Source: a virus
Length of the DNA stretch: 24,432 nt
IMG/VR virus record: IMGVR_UViG_3300019487_000094
Coordinates: 1 to 24,432 of that record
Strand: one strand, 5' to 3'
How positions within the stretch are numbered: position 1 is the first letter of the stretch; every line of letters starts with the position of its first letter. The notes under the pieces are model-generated. The model saw only the letters and a program-made list of their open reading frames with translations. It was not told where the DNA came from and made no database searches. Below, piece by piece: positions 6,112 through 12,006 of this stretch. Position numbers and translations under genes: made by a program.

Positions 6112-6808
6112 ACACACTCAAATCGAACGGTTGTGACGATGCCGTTGCCTTTGTTCTCGGCTTCTCGTTTAAATAGCTTTCGAATTTTGTTTTGTTGAAT
6201 AATGTCTCCGGTCTGAGATAGGGCCACATTTTTTCTTGTCCTTTCCATTGAGAGGATTTCAAATCAACGACGCTTTTGAGTTCGTCCACGGTTCGTCCTT
6301 CGGACATTCTAGCCATTATGAATTTTAAATTGGCCTCTGATTTCACAGAAAAGTTCTTGTCTGCCTTTTCGTTTAGGTAAGAGATGACGAGGGCCGCGGA
6401 GGCCCTATTCTTTTCTATTCTATTCTTTTCTATTAGGCGGGAGTCTTCCCCTACCAGTCCCCTACCATTCAAGGATAATTCCCGTAATGAAGGGGGAATT
6501 GGAAGAGATGAATTCCTCATTTTCTCTATGTATTGGTGTTTATTGAAGTTACGAATATACCCGTATTGAGAACCGCCCACATCATACCACTCAATCTTTT
6601 CCCCTAGATCATTTTTGATGGCAAGGAAGTTAAAAGTGTCCTCGTAAGGGAAAATTTGCGACTTTAGAAGCGCCGGGTGTGCTTTGAAACGCCCCTCATC
6701 ATCAGCGAAGTTCCAAAGACCTATGTAAAAAAGTCGAGTAATCGGAGACCACTTCGCAATCTGTTCATCGCTCCAAAATTCCGGGTCAATCATGCGCTTT
6801 CTGGGCAT
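6092..6808 (-). CDS. Phage replication initiator with conserved phage C-terminal domain
   Basis: Replication initiation protein of 238 residues. The N-terminus MPRKRMIDPEFW...AKWSP...RLFYIGLWNFADDEGR is the winged-helix start seen in phage initiators. Residues about 140-214 match the 'conserved phage C-terminus' pattern (YLNEKADKNF, ... ARMSEGRTVDEL, ... QWKGQEKMWPYLRPETLF ... KFESYLNE), the Phg_2220_C type. Between them is a low-complexity EKNRIEKNR linker, encoded by a 15-bp tandem DNA repeat. The ATG at 6808 has a weak own ribosome binding site and lies inside a 21-aa leader ORF with a strong one, so translational coupling is likely. The helicase loader role is inferred from its position before the DnaB-type gene. 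Confidence 0.85.
   Translation of the reverse strand: MPRKRMIDPEFWSDEQIAKWSPITRLFYIGLWNFADDEGRFKAHPALLKSQIFPYEDTFNFLAIKNDLGEKIEWYDVGGSQYGYIRNFNKHQYIEKMRNSSLPIPPSLRELSLNGRGLVGEDSRLIEKNRIEKNRASAALVISYLNEKADKNFSVKSEANLKFIMARMSEGRTVDELKSVVDLKSSQWKGQEKMWPYLRPETLFNKTKFESYLNEKPRTKATASSQPFDLSVYAKRRS
6390..6435 (-). repeat. Hairpin and two 15-bp tandem repeats inside the initiator gene
   Basis: AGGGCC/GGCCCT hairpin (loop GCGGA) at about 6390-6406, followed by two nearly identical 15-bp copies of TATTCTTTTCTATTC at 6406-6435. It encodes the EKNR linker of the initiator. Iterons inside initiator genes are origins in lambdoid phages, so an origin here is possible but not shown. Confidence 0.4.
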
Positions 6809-6851
6809 CAGTCCACCAAGACGCGTTAGATTTGCAATCGGATATATTCAT
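6786..6851 (-). CDS. Leader peptide ORF before the replication initiator, 21 aa
   Basis: Short ORF starting at ATG 6851-6849 with an ideal GGAG ribosome binding site at 9-nt spacing, coding MNISDCKSNASWWTDAQKAHD. It is in a different frame from the initiator, whose ATG (6808) lies inside it, and ends 20 bases beyond that ATG. Translating the leader would bring ribosomes across the initiator's weak start, so it likely couples the two. The Cys and paired Trp could give an attenuation-like response, but I see no evidence for that. No homology is recognised. Confidence 0.55.
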   Translation of the reverse strand: MNISDCKSNASWWTDAQKAHD

Positions 6852-6864
6852 TTGGTCACTCTCC
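6849..6864 (-). promoter_or_regulatory. Leader ribosome binding site, shared 16-nt element
   Basis: GGAGAGTGACCAAATG, identical to the exonuclease start at 3396-3411. Its first 11 bases are complementary to the RNA from 7000-6990, and one more adjacent base also pairs. It should control translation of the leader and, by coupling, the initiator. Confidence 0.7.
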
Positions 6865-6889
6865 TTTTTCAATTTAAATGAGCACAGAA

Positions 6890-6918
6890 GTTATAGCACG
6901 AAGCAAAAACATTGTCAA
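6890..6918 (-). promoter_or_regulatory. Sigma-70 promoter for the replication operon
   Basis: TTGACA at 6918-6913, 17-bp spacer, TATAAC at 6895-6890, with TG one base before the -10. Transcription should begin near 6883, upstream of the leader and initiator, and downstream of the terminator at 6924-6959. This is one of the two best promoters in the window. Confidence 0.88.
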
Positions 6919-6923
6919 TATAA

Positions 6924-6959
6924 ATAAAAACTGCCGTTCGGCGACCAACCGAACGGCAG
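6924..6959 (-). terminator. Rho-independent terminator
   Basis: A perfect 11-bp stem (CTGCCGTTCGG and its complement) with a 7-nt loop containing UUGGUC, followed by TTTTTATTT on the minus strand. It would end transcripts arriving from the late/lysis genes and from the promoter at 7039-7067, and it separates them from the replication promoter immediately downstream. Confidence 0.9.
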
Positions 6960-7032
6960 CCCGTTGTTAACCAATATAACAACGGCTTAGGAGAGTGACC
7001 TCGTAGCCCTGGACGGGCATGGAAGGCACTAC
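6924..7032 (-). ncRNA. Candidate phage small RNA antisense to two early ribosome binding sites
   Basis: The predicted transcript of about 109 nt starts near 7032, downstream of the promoter at 7039-7067. It ends at the terminator. It should fold as a short 5' hairpin (GUAG...CUAC, with CCC/GGG inside, 7032-7003), an unpaired stretch 7002-6986, a perfect 9-bp hairpin (6985-6961) and the 11-bp terminator hairpin (6959-6931). The unpaired stretch contains GGTCACTCTCC (7000-6990), the exact complement of GGAGAGTGACC in the exonuclease and leader start sites. The two 3' hairpin loops contain TTGGT and TTGGTC, complementary to the ACCAA/GACCAA before the AUG of both targets. No coding frame is convincing. 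This is a sequence-based prediction; expression is unknown. Confidence 0.6.
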
Positions 7033-7042
7033 TGCTACAGTA
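7030..7042. promoter_or_regulatory. Possible operator dyad at the small-RNA promoter
   Basis: A perfect dyad TACTG-CTA-CAGTA overlaps the -10 and start of the candidate small-RNA promoter. The half-sites match LexA arms, but the 3-bp spacer is far shorter than the LexA box. A phage repressor site is possible; nothing in the window binds it obviously. Confidence 0.3.
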
Positions 7043-7067
7043 TGCCCTGAACCCGTAAAAAAGTCAA
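7039..7067 (-). promoter_or_regulatory. Probable promoter of the candidate small RNA
   Basis: TTGACT at 7067-7062, 17-bp spacer, CATACT at 7044-7039. The -35 has 5 of 6 and the -10 has 4 of 6 consensus bases, including the key A2 and T6. It overlaps the last codons of the lipoprotein gene. It is weaker than the two other promoters in the window. Confidence 0.5.
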
Positions 7068-7291
7068 GCCATGCGCTTTGCGTCCTCAGCTGACGCATTC
7101 ATGACCTCGCTCAAGTAATACTCTGAGATAAACCATCCGTTTTCTTTCGCAGTGAAAGATTCCCCAGCTTGCATGGGCTGGATATCCTTCTCCTTAATCA
7201 TGTAAATCGGCTGTTTCTGTTGAAAAGTCGCGCAACCGCTAACGCTGGCGGCGTATGCGATTAAAAAAAGCAGTGATCTTAGACGGGTCAC
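7064..7291 (-). CDS. Outer-membrane-type lipoprotein of the lysis cassette, 75 aa
   Basis: Short lipoprotein. Residues 1-19 form a signal peptide and the lipobox VSGC puts the lipidated Cys at about 20. The mature part is only about 55 residues (IYMIKEKDIQPMQAGESFTAKENGWFISEYYLSEVMNASAED). From memory, phage lysis modules often carry such small lipoproteins with an 'I.P..AGE.FT...G.F.S..YL.EVM' pattern. It may be an outer spanin-like protein. Start is GTG 7291 with GGGG about 10 nt upstream. It overlaps the upstream 62-aa membrane protein gene by 53 bases in another frame, an arrangement like Rz/Rz1, although both proteins are shorter than usual spanins. Confidence 0.75.
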   Translation of the reverse strand: MTRLRSLLFLIAYAASVSGCATFQQKQPIYMIKEKDIQPMQAGESFTAKENGWFISEYYLSEVMNASAEDAKRMA

Positions 7292-7427
7292 GTTCTGATA
7301 GCCCCTTCTTTCCTTCTGCTTCCGTCGCTTTTATACTCTCACGCCTCTCGCGGTTCTTTCGATGAAAGAACCTCAATGCCAGTCCAATGACCCCTATCAG
7401 ACCAGCTATGACTCCCCAGAATTCCAC
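7239..7427 (-). CDS. Small membrane protein, 62 aa, overlapping the lipoprotein
   Basis: The N-terminal membrane segment (VIAGLIGVIGLALRFF, about residues 5-20) is followed by a strongly charged tail (HRKNRERRESIKATEAEGKK). The type II topology with a basic soluble tail is spanin-like, but at 62 residues it is too short to span the periplasm by itself. Start is GTG 7427 shortly after the holin-like gene's stop; the ribosome binding site is weak. Its 3' end overlaps the lipoprotein gene in a different frame. Confidence 0.6.
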   Translation of the reverse strand: MEFWGVIAGLIGVIGLALRFFHRKNRERRESIKATEAEGKKGLSERDPSKITAFFNRIRRQR

Positions 7428-7439
7428 TGAGGTATAATC

Positions 7440-7616
7440 CTACTTTTTTGCGATGGCGTGCCTAAGCGTTGCAAAAACCCCAATCATCGCCTCAGACTGA
7501 AGGAACGTCCAGAACTTCGCCAAGTCAAACCCGTCTTGGACAACACCGGACAAATACCCAGAAAGCGCACCAACGGCTGCCAAAGCAACCAAGATGTACG
7601 TTTTTTTCCCATTCAT
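7440..7616 (-). CDS. Holin-like small membrane protein, 58 aa
   Basis: One hydrophobic N-terminal segment (YILVALAAVGALSGYLSGVV, about residues 7-26) and a second moderately hydrophobic stretch (MIGVFATLRHAIAKK). The ending 'LRHAI.KK' is common in small phage holin-like proteins, from memory. Start chosen at ATG 7616 because AGGGAGG lies 9 nt upstream; an upstream TTG at 7625 is in frame. It lies in the lysis cassette. Holin function is inferred from size, membrane segments and position only. Confidence 0.65.
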   Translation of the reverse strand: MNGKKTYILVALAAVGALSGYLSGVVQDGFDLAKFWTFLQSEAMIGVFATLRHAIAKK

Positions 7617-7634
7617 GTTAACCAACCTCCCTTT

Positions 7635-7925
7635 TTAAGCCCAGAGCTTCGTCGTGTCAATCTCCCCCACGACGAACCCACGATACTCTCGGTTCTTCAC
7701 GTCATAGCGGTTCTCAAAGGATACCTCGGACAGGAAATCATGCCCTTTGAGCAGCACGATATCCAGACCCACACCCGCCCCCCAGGGTTGCCTTTGCGTG
7801 TTCGTGTCCGTATCCACGATCGCAGGGCACGTTACGCACGACGGTGTTTCGCACTGATATCCGGCGAACGCGCTCCCGCCGAAAAACAAGAGTCCAACCA
7901 GAACAAACGCGCTTGTCTTTTTCAT
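7635..7925 (-). CDS. Secreted protein of the lysis region, 96 aa
   Basis: Function unknown. A Sec signal peptide is clear (MKKTSAFVLVGLLFFGGSAFA, cleavage near 21). The mature part has three Cys (CETPSCVTC), which could form disulfides, and a beta-rich end (WGAGVGLDIVLLKGHDFLSEVSFENRYD) reminiscent of an outer-membrane strand pair. ATG 7925 follows AGGGAGGG and overlaps the TGA of the upstream gene. It has no lysozyme or amidase motif, so it is not an obvious endolysin. It may act in the periplasm during lysis. Confidence 0.7.
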   Translation of the reverse strand: MKKTSAFVLVGLLFFGGSAFAGYQCETPSCVTCPAIVDTDTNTQRQPWGAGVGLDIVLLKGHDFLSEVSFENRYDVKNREYRGFVVGEIDTTKLWA

Positions 7926-8257
7926 CTATCCCTCCCTTTTATATTGCCGCTTATCTTGGTTAAAAGAGCGTATTGCTCATCCAGCTTTTGGTCCATGTCT
8001 TTCCTGTCTTCTCGGTATTCAACCCTGAATTGCTCTTGCGACTTTTTGATGGATGAGACTTCTTCACGCAGTATCGACACGCCTTGAGCCGTCTCTGCGG
8101 AAATTTTGTCCATACGCCTTATTTCGTTGCTGTTTGTTTGTATCTGTCCATAAGCGTTCTTAATGACAAAAGACAACAAAACCCACGAAACCGAACTTAT
8201 GACCGTTATCCAAAAAACGATGAACCAGCGTGGCGCTGTTTGCAGAACCTCTTTCAT
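7922..8257 (-). CDS. Membrane-anchored coiled-coil protein, 111 aa
   Basis: One transmembrane helix at about residues 11-32 (WFIVFWITVISSVSWVLLSFVI) followed by a long, charged, heptad-like coiled coil (residues 36-108). This is the topology of inner spanins and of XhlA-type lysis proteins. The frame is open upstream to 8305, but ATG 8257 with GAGGGAAAT is the natural start. It overlaps the next gene as ATGA. It lies first in the cassette before the secreted, holin-like and lipoprotein genes, which supports a role in envelope disruption. Confidence 0.7.
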   Translation of the reverse strand: MKEVLQTAPRWFIVFWITVISSVSWVLLSFVIKNAYGQIQTNSNEIRRMDKISAETAQGVSILREEVSSIKKSQEQFRVEYREDRKDMDQKLDEQYALLTKISGNIKGRDR

Positions 8258-8305
8258 ATTTCCCTCGTTTTTAATTGAATCATGCCGGTATTCCTGTCCG
8301 ACCAC

Positions 8306-8512
8306 CTATGAAAGTTTCGCTCCATTTCCAGACAACCGAACGCCATTCCCACTACATGACAGGTGATTTGTTGGGGATGGCAGCGCAACGTATTCAAAAG
8401 CCCCTATATCGTAGGCAGACCCTTGTGGCCTAGAGGTTCCTTCAAAGTCATTTGTAACATTAGCTACCGTCAAAGCCCAACTTGGAATTTTATTCAAATG
8501 CAAAGATGTCAA
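8306..8512 (-). pseudogene. C-terminal fragment of a right-handed beta-helix protein, 68 aa
   Basis: The frame encodes an end typical of right-handed beta-helix proteins: DFEGTSRPQGSAYDIGAFEY followed by a short tail with two CSGNG/LSGNG units. 'RPQG.AYDIGAFEY' is a well-known C-terminal motif of pectate-lyase-like or 'choice-of-anchor Q' proteins. The bulk of the helix is absent. A TTG at 8512 behind GGAGG (7-nt spacer) overlaps the stop of the upstream 399-aa gene (TTGA), so the fragment may still be translated. It is most simply a leftover after a recombination that replaced the N-terminal part, but a small functional tail chaperone is possible. Confidence 0.5.
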
Positions 8513-9708
8513 GCGACGGCCTCCATCTTGCCCCACTCGAAGATACTAGGGTTAGTTGCGTCCCCGAACAGCTTGTAAAACTGTATCCACTCATCCCCAC
8601 CCGGATTCTGGATGTAACCTCCAATATAGGGCTTTAGCATTTGAACCTCGTCCATGCCGAACTGCTGTGGGTCTTGGACGTAGAACGCGGCGCCGCTGCC
8701 AGTAACATCCATAACGACACAGCCATCGTATTTGCAGGTGTCTGCGATACACCGAAGCAGAACCGGATGTGATGCGGGTGGCGTGTAGTTAGCCGGAAAA
8801 CGCAGTACTTGTCCGTATACGATAGCATTTGGACTATTGTTGTTTCCATCTGAATTTGACTGAGCTGGGTGCTTGAAGCCAGGGTAGACGGCCGGTTCGT
8901 TCAAGGCCAAACCGATCATGTGCCCGGCCGACTTGATTTTCCCGGCCGCGTAGTCCTCCAGCTCCTTCTTCGTGATGGGTCGTGTACAGATGGGTATATG
9001 AGAAGCCGTGGCAGAGTTCCAGTCTCCGTTCACGTCGCGCAAAATACCGTCGCCTCCCAGCTTGACAATCCCACGGTCCCGGCACGTCCAGCCCTGCGCG
9101 TCCTTTTCCATCGCCCACATTTCCAGCGAATGTCCAGCTACGCGGTCAATGATGCAGCCATGGGCATCTTCTCCGGCGGCCGGTTTAAAATTCAATGGGA
9201 TTCGAGCTTGAAACGAAATCGTCTGTCCATTTTTGATGCGTCTAACCGTTACTACGGGCGTGTTTGAATCAGCCTCCCAAAGTCCATTCGAGAATGATTC
9301 ACAAGAAACTGCTCCACCCCATGCCAGTTTTGAGTTACGCACCAACTCCTGAATTATTGCGTCTGATTTTGAGTGTTTTGGAAACTGCTGAACGCCAGCA
9401 TAGTAAACTGACGTTTGAGAGAAAAATCCGATAGCAGTGGGTGGCGATGTAGGGAGTGGGGGTGATGGAGGAACAGGATCTGGTTCTGGGATCGGTAGAA
9501 CAGGGGTTGGCGTAGGAACAGGTGGCGTAACGACTTCATGTTCGACGCGCAACTCTAAAATTTGGTGGATTCTGATGTCATCTTTTGGGTTTTCTAGTTC
9601 CAAGTTTATGGCCGCCTCAATGGCTTTGTGCTTCTCGTTGTGCTTGGAAATCTCGACATTGTTCTTGAAAACCCTGAAATAAGCCGATCCAGTTTCTGTA
9701 AGTTTCAT
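8509..9708 (-). CDS. Putative tail-associated receptor-binding protein, 399 aa
   Basis: Three parts: an N-terminal helical domain (about 1-60), a Pro-rich linker at about 61-92 (repeats of TPxP/PxPxP), and a large C-terminal domain rich in Trp, Gly and Cys (from IGFFSQTSVYY to EWGKMEAVA). The last domain has the feel of a secreted sugar-binding or surface-adhesion fold, but no catalytic motif is evident. ATG 9708 has a perfect AAGGAGGT site at 8 nt. Cysteines (CESF, GCII, TCRD, CIADTC, DGCVV) could be paired outside the cell. A tail adhesin or depolymerase is inferred from position and layout. Confidence 0.6.
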   Translation of the reverse strand: MKLTETGSAYFRVFKNNVEISKHNEKHKAIEAAINLELENPKDDIRIHQILELRVEHEVVTPPVPTPTPVLPIPEPDPVPPSPPLPTSPPTAIGFFSQTSVYYAGVQQFPKHSKSDAIIQELVRNSKLAWGGAVSCESFSNGLWEADSNTPVVTVRRIKNGQTISFQARIPLNFKPAAGEDAHGCIIDRVAGHSLEMWAMEKDAQGWTCRDRGIVKLGGDGILRDVNGDWNSATASHIPICTRPITKKELEDYAAGKIKSAGHMIGLALNEPAVYPGFKHPAQSNSDGNNNSPNAIVYGQVLRFPANYTPPASHPVLLRCIADTCKYDGCVVMDVTGSGAAFYVQDPQQFGMDEVQMLKPYIGGYIQNPGGDEWIQFYKLFGDATNPSIFEWGKMEAVA

Positions 9709-9794
9709 CGAACCATACCTCCTTTTTGCATGGTTTCAACAAGAAGAATCATTAAGAAAATTCCAAATGCGAACCTAAGAGGAAGGTCTTTCAT
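9705..9794 (-). CDS. Membrane microprotein, 29 aa
   Basis: Very short ORF with perfect ATGA overlaps at both ends: its ATG (9794) overlaps the stop of the 221-aa gene and its TGA overlaps the ATG of the 399-aa gene. The product has a single hydrophobic stretch (FAFGIFLMILLVE). The AAGGAGGT of the next gene lies inside it. The exact fit in the overlap chain and the membrane segment support translation. Function unknown. Confidence 0.6.
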   Translation of the reverse strand: MKDLPLRFAFGIFLMILLVETMQKGGMVR

Positions 9795-10456
9795 TGGACA
9801 ACCATGACGCGCCTGGCGCTTCCAGCAGCTTCTTGAACATCAAGATTTTCAACATACCCACTTGCTGTTTTTCCAACACCTGCTATGTCAAGCCCAGCGA
9901 CTACTTTCAAATATCTAAAAGCAGTAGATACGCTCGTTATCGAAATCGTATCTACTAAGGTTGTTCGACCAGAATTGGAATAAATTTGGCAGGTAAAAGT
10001 AGTGCCTGAACGAGATATAGTTAAATAATAGACAGTCGAGTTGGACAGCCCTGTACTTTCATCGTAACTATCGGTTGATATATCATAGATTCCAAGTTGA
10101 TCATTGTCTAAATAAAATAACTGTAAACCAGTTCCATTAACGTTCAAATCCTCCAGATCGCCGCTTACGTTCCCCATTGCCCACACACCCCAAAGACTGT
10201 CAGTGCTATCTGCCGTCTGGGTTACTGTTAGTAAGTGCGAAAAATCGGTAAAGTGAGACGCCCCAAAATCTTTTTGAACATAGAATTTGTCTCCGTTTGT
10301 TTCCATGCTTGTGCCAGTCACTCTGGTGGACGTGACGGTAAGATCGGCACCCTCATCTTGTTCCGTGTAAGTAGTGAAATCTTCCGTTGCAGCAAAAGCC
10401 AATCCAGATAAAATGGAAAAAACAATGAAACTCGAAAAAATCGTTTTTCTAATCAT
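9791..10456 (-). CDS. Secreted lectin-like / jelly-roll protein, 221 aa
   Basis: Clear Sec signal peptide (MIRKTIFSSFIVFSILSGLAFA, cleavage near 22), then a beta-rich, Thr/Ser/Asp-rich domain of about 180 residues. Phrases such as DFTTYTEQDEGADLTVTS, VYYLTISRSGTTFTCQIYS and TASGYVENLDVQEA suggest a concanavalin or LamG-like jelly roll that would bind glycans. ATG 10456 overlaps the TGA of the upstream fibre-like gene. A signal peptide is unexpected for a protein encoded among tail genes. It may be exported to the periplasm or outer surface of the host rather than built into virions. Confidence 0.65.
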   Translation of the reverse strand: MIRKTIFSSFIVFSILSGLAFAATEDFTTYTEQDEGADLTVTSTRVTGTSMETNGDKFYVQKDFGASHFTDFSHLLTVTQTADSTDSLWGVWAMGNVSGDLEDLNVNGTGLQLFYLDNDQLGIYDISTDSYDESTGLSNSTVYYLTISRSGTTFTCQIYSNSGRTTLVDTISITSVSTAFRYLKVVAGLDIAGVGKTASGYVENLDVQEAAGSARRVMVVQ

Positions 10457-12006
10457 TGAGCATCTGCCGTATATTGAACACATAGCGCATAGGTATCGCC
10501 CGTAGTCGGGGTATTCGTAACATCGAAAGCAAGCATTTCACCAGCCACAAGCTGATTGCCAGCGGTGACGGCGGCAAAAGTGGCTGCTCCAGTCGTGGCA
10601 CAGGTTGGATTAGTTCCTGTGATAGTCATGGCGTTTCCGCCCCTGTCCTCTAAGGTGAAAGTGGCTAGAGTTGAGCAGGTCCCTCTACAGTTACAACCAA
10701 CAGCCGTAACCGTTACAGCGTCGTTGTTCATAAAAAACGCATAGTTATCATCTGATGCAGTGAGAGATTCCAGAACAGCGCAAACAGTTCTTTCGTATGC
10801 TAGGACACGTTTTGCGCCACCATAGTAAACAAATTGGTCATCAGTCGTGTCTATTGAAAAATGCCCAACGGATGTAATACTAGGGGCTGTTCCAGGAGAT
10901 ACAGGAATCATCCCATTCACGCTAGTTGCCGTGGCTACTCCGATATTTGGGGTCGTTAAAGTCGGCGATGTTGCTCGGACAGGCGCACCAGAGCCTTGCG
11001 CGGTAGTCCAGACGGGAAGCGCGGAAGCCCCACCGCCCACCAGTATTTCGGTTGTAGCTCCCGCTGCGAGAGTCTGGTGCGCTCCGGTAGCCGTCGTTCC
11101 AGCAGCAATTAAACCGTAAGCGGTCGTGCTTGTTGAGCGACCCGTTCCCCCGTCCGTAACCGGAACATCCGTTCCCCCAGCCATATAAAGAGCATTTCCT
11201 TCGACGGTAAGGTTTCCGGCACTAGCACGGGCTAGAGTCGTATCTGAGGCATGGCCTACTTCCAGAGAACCAACACCAAGAGCTGTAGAGGTCGATGACG
11301 TGATACCTGCGACAGGTAGGCCCGTGGCATTGGTGAGCGTCCCCGCAGACGGTGTCCCGATGTTCGGTGTGGTCAGAACGGCGTTCGTGAAAGCCGGGCC
11401 CGCTCCTACGGCTACGGACTGGTCGAAAGTGAGCGAGAGATTCCCGAAGGTGTAGACCCGATCCCCGTTAAGATTGGCGGTTTGAAAAGTGCCTTTATGT
11501 GAATCGCCGTCGTATAGGGAAATCGACGTGCCGCCGTCCGATGAGCCATCCAAACAAGCTCCTGTGGTGCAGTCTCCCACAGATGTAATATAGCCTGTCC
11601 CTGTCGCGGATATTGTGTCTGTTACATCATTATAAGAGAGACCGGAACCAAGAGTCCAAAATTTCACCGCTCCGTCGGTGTCGTCCCAGCCGATAACCTT
11701 GTTTGCATTTGGATCGGCAAGAGAAGCGCCCGTGCCTCCGTCGGCGAGCGCGACATCGGTATTACCAGAAGCGTAGATTGTTCCCGATGCTGTGTTTGGA
11801 AGAAGGAATTGTATCGTGCTTGACATCGCCTGAGGAAGTATCTCAGCGTAGTTCGTCCCGTCGTCCCCATCTTCATAGAGGCGTAGCTTGCCAACATCGG
11901 TGGTTCCATTCCTCAAATCCAGCCTGTCTGTCTGCTGCGCTGCTTGGACCGGGCCGGATAGAATGAAGGCTATTAAGAAGCCAATATAAGAGACTTTTGA
12001 ACCCAT
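10453..12006 (-). CDS. Fibre-like protein with Sec signal peptide, 517 aa
   Basis: Tail-fibre-like protein. Residues 1-22 form a signal peptide (...IAFILSGPVQA). The body contains typical fibre motifs: LADGGTGAS near 85, VTDGGTGRS near 285, and repeated LTTPNIGTPSAG / LTTPNIGVATA segments. A Cys-rich C-terminal domain (CNCRGTCS and several other Cys) may be a small receptor-binding head. The upstream frame extends to 12063, but ATG 12006 follows AAGGGAGA at good spacing and starts the signal peptide. It overlaps the 173-aa upstream gene by 34 bases and the next gene by ATGA. Export of a fibre-like protein is unusual. Confidence 0.75.
   Translation of the reverse strand: MGSKVSYIGFLIAFILSGPVQAAQQTDRLDLRNGTTDVGKLRLYEDGDDGTNYAEILPQAMSSTIQFLLPNTASGTIYASGNTDVALADGGTGASLADPNANKVIGWDDTDGAVKFWTLGSGLSYNDVTDTISATGTGYITSVGDCTTGACLDGSSDGGTSISLYDGDSHKGTFQTANLNGDRVYTFGNLSLTFDQSVAVGAGPAFTNAVLTTPNIGTPSAGTLTNATGLPVAGITSSTSTALGVGSLEVGHASDTTLARASAGNLTVEGNALYMAGGTDVPVTDGGTGRSTSTTAYGLIAAGTTATGAHQTLAAGATTEILVGGGASALPVWTTAQGSGAPVRATSPTLTTPNIGVATATSVNGMIPVSPGTAPSITSVGHFSIDTTDDQFVYYGGAKRVLAYERTVCAVLESLTASDDNYAFFMNNDAVTVTAVGCNCRGTCSTLATFTLEDRGGNAMTITGTNPTCATTGAATFAAVTAGNQLVAGEMLAFDVTNTPTTGDTYALCVQYTADAQ

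Noticed and set aside
6036-6248. 70-codon minus ORF over the initiator's end
   Set aside because: It is an out-of-frame reading inside the initiator gene with no plausible start.
7030-7042. LexA (SOS) box
   Set aside because: Arms match but only 3 bp separate them; LexA boxes need 10 bp between the same arms.
7019-7093. 24-codon plus-strand ORF behind GGAGAGTGACC at 6990-7000
   Set aside because: Spacing from the purine motif to ATG is about 18 bases, no other gene is on this strand, and it runs antisense to the lipoprotein gene. The motif is better explained as the complement of the minus-strand seed.
7458-8087. 209-codon plus-strand ORF
   Set aside because: It lies antisense to three well-supported minus genes with signal peptides and ribosome binding sites, and has no start signals of its own.
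10847-11119. Plus-strand Val/Ala/Pro-rich ORFs over the fibre gene
   Set aside because: They are shadows of the low-complexity fibre repeats on the minus strand.
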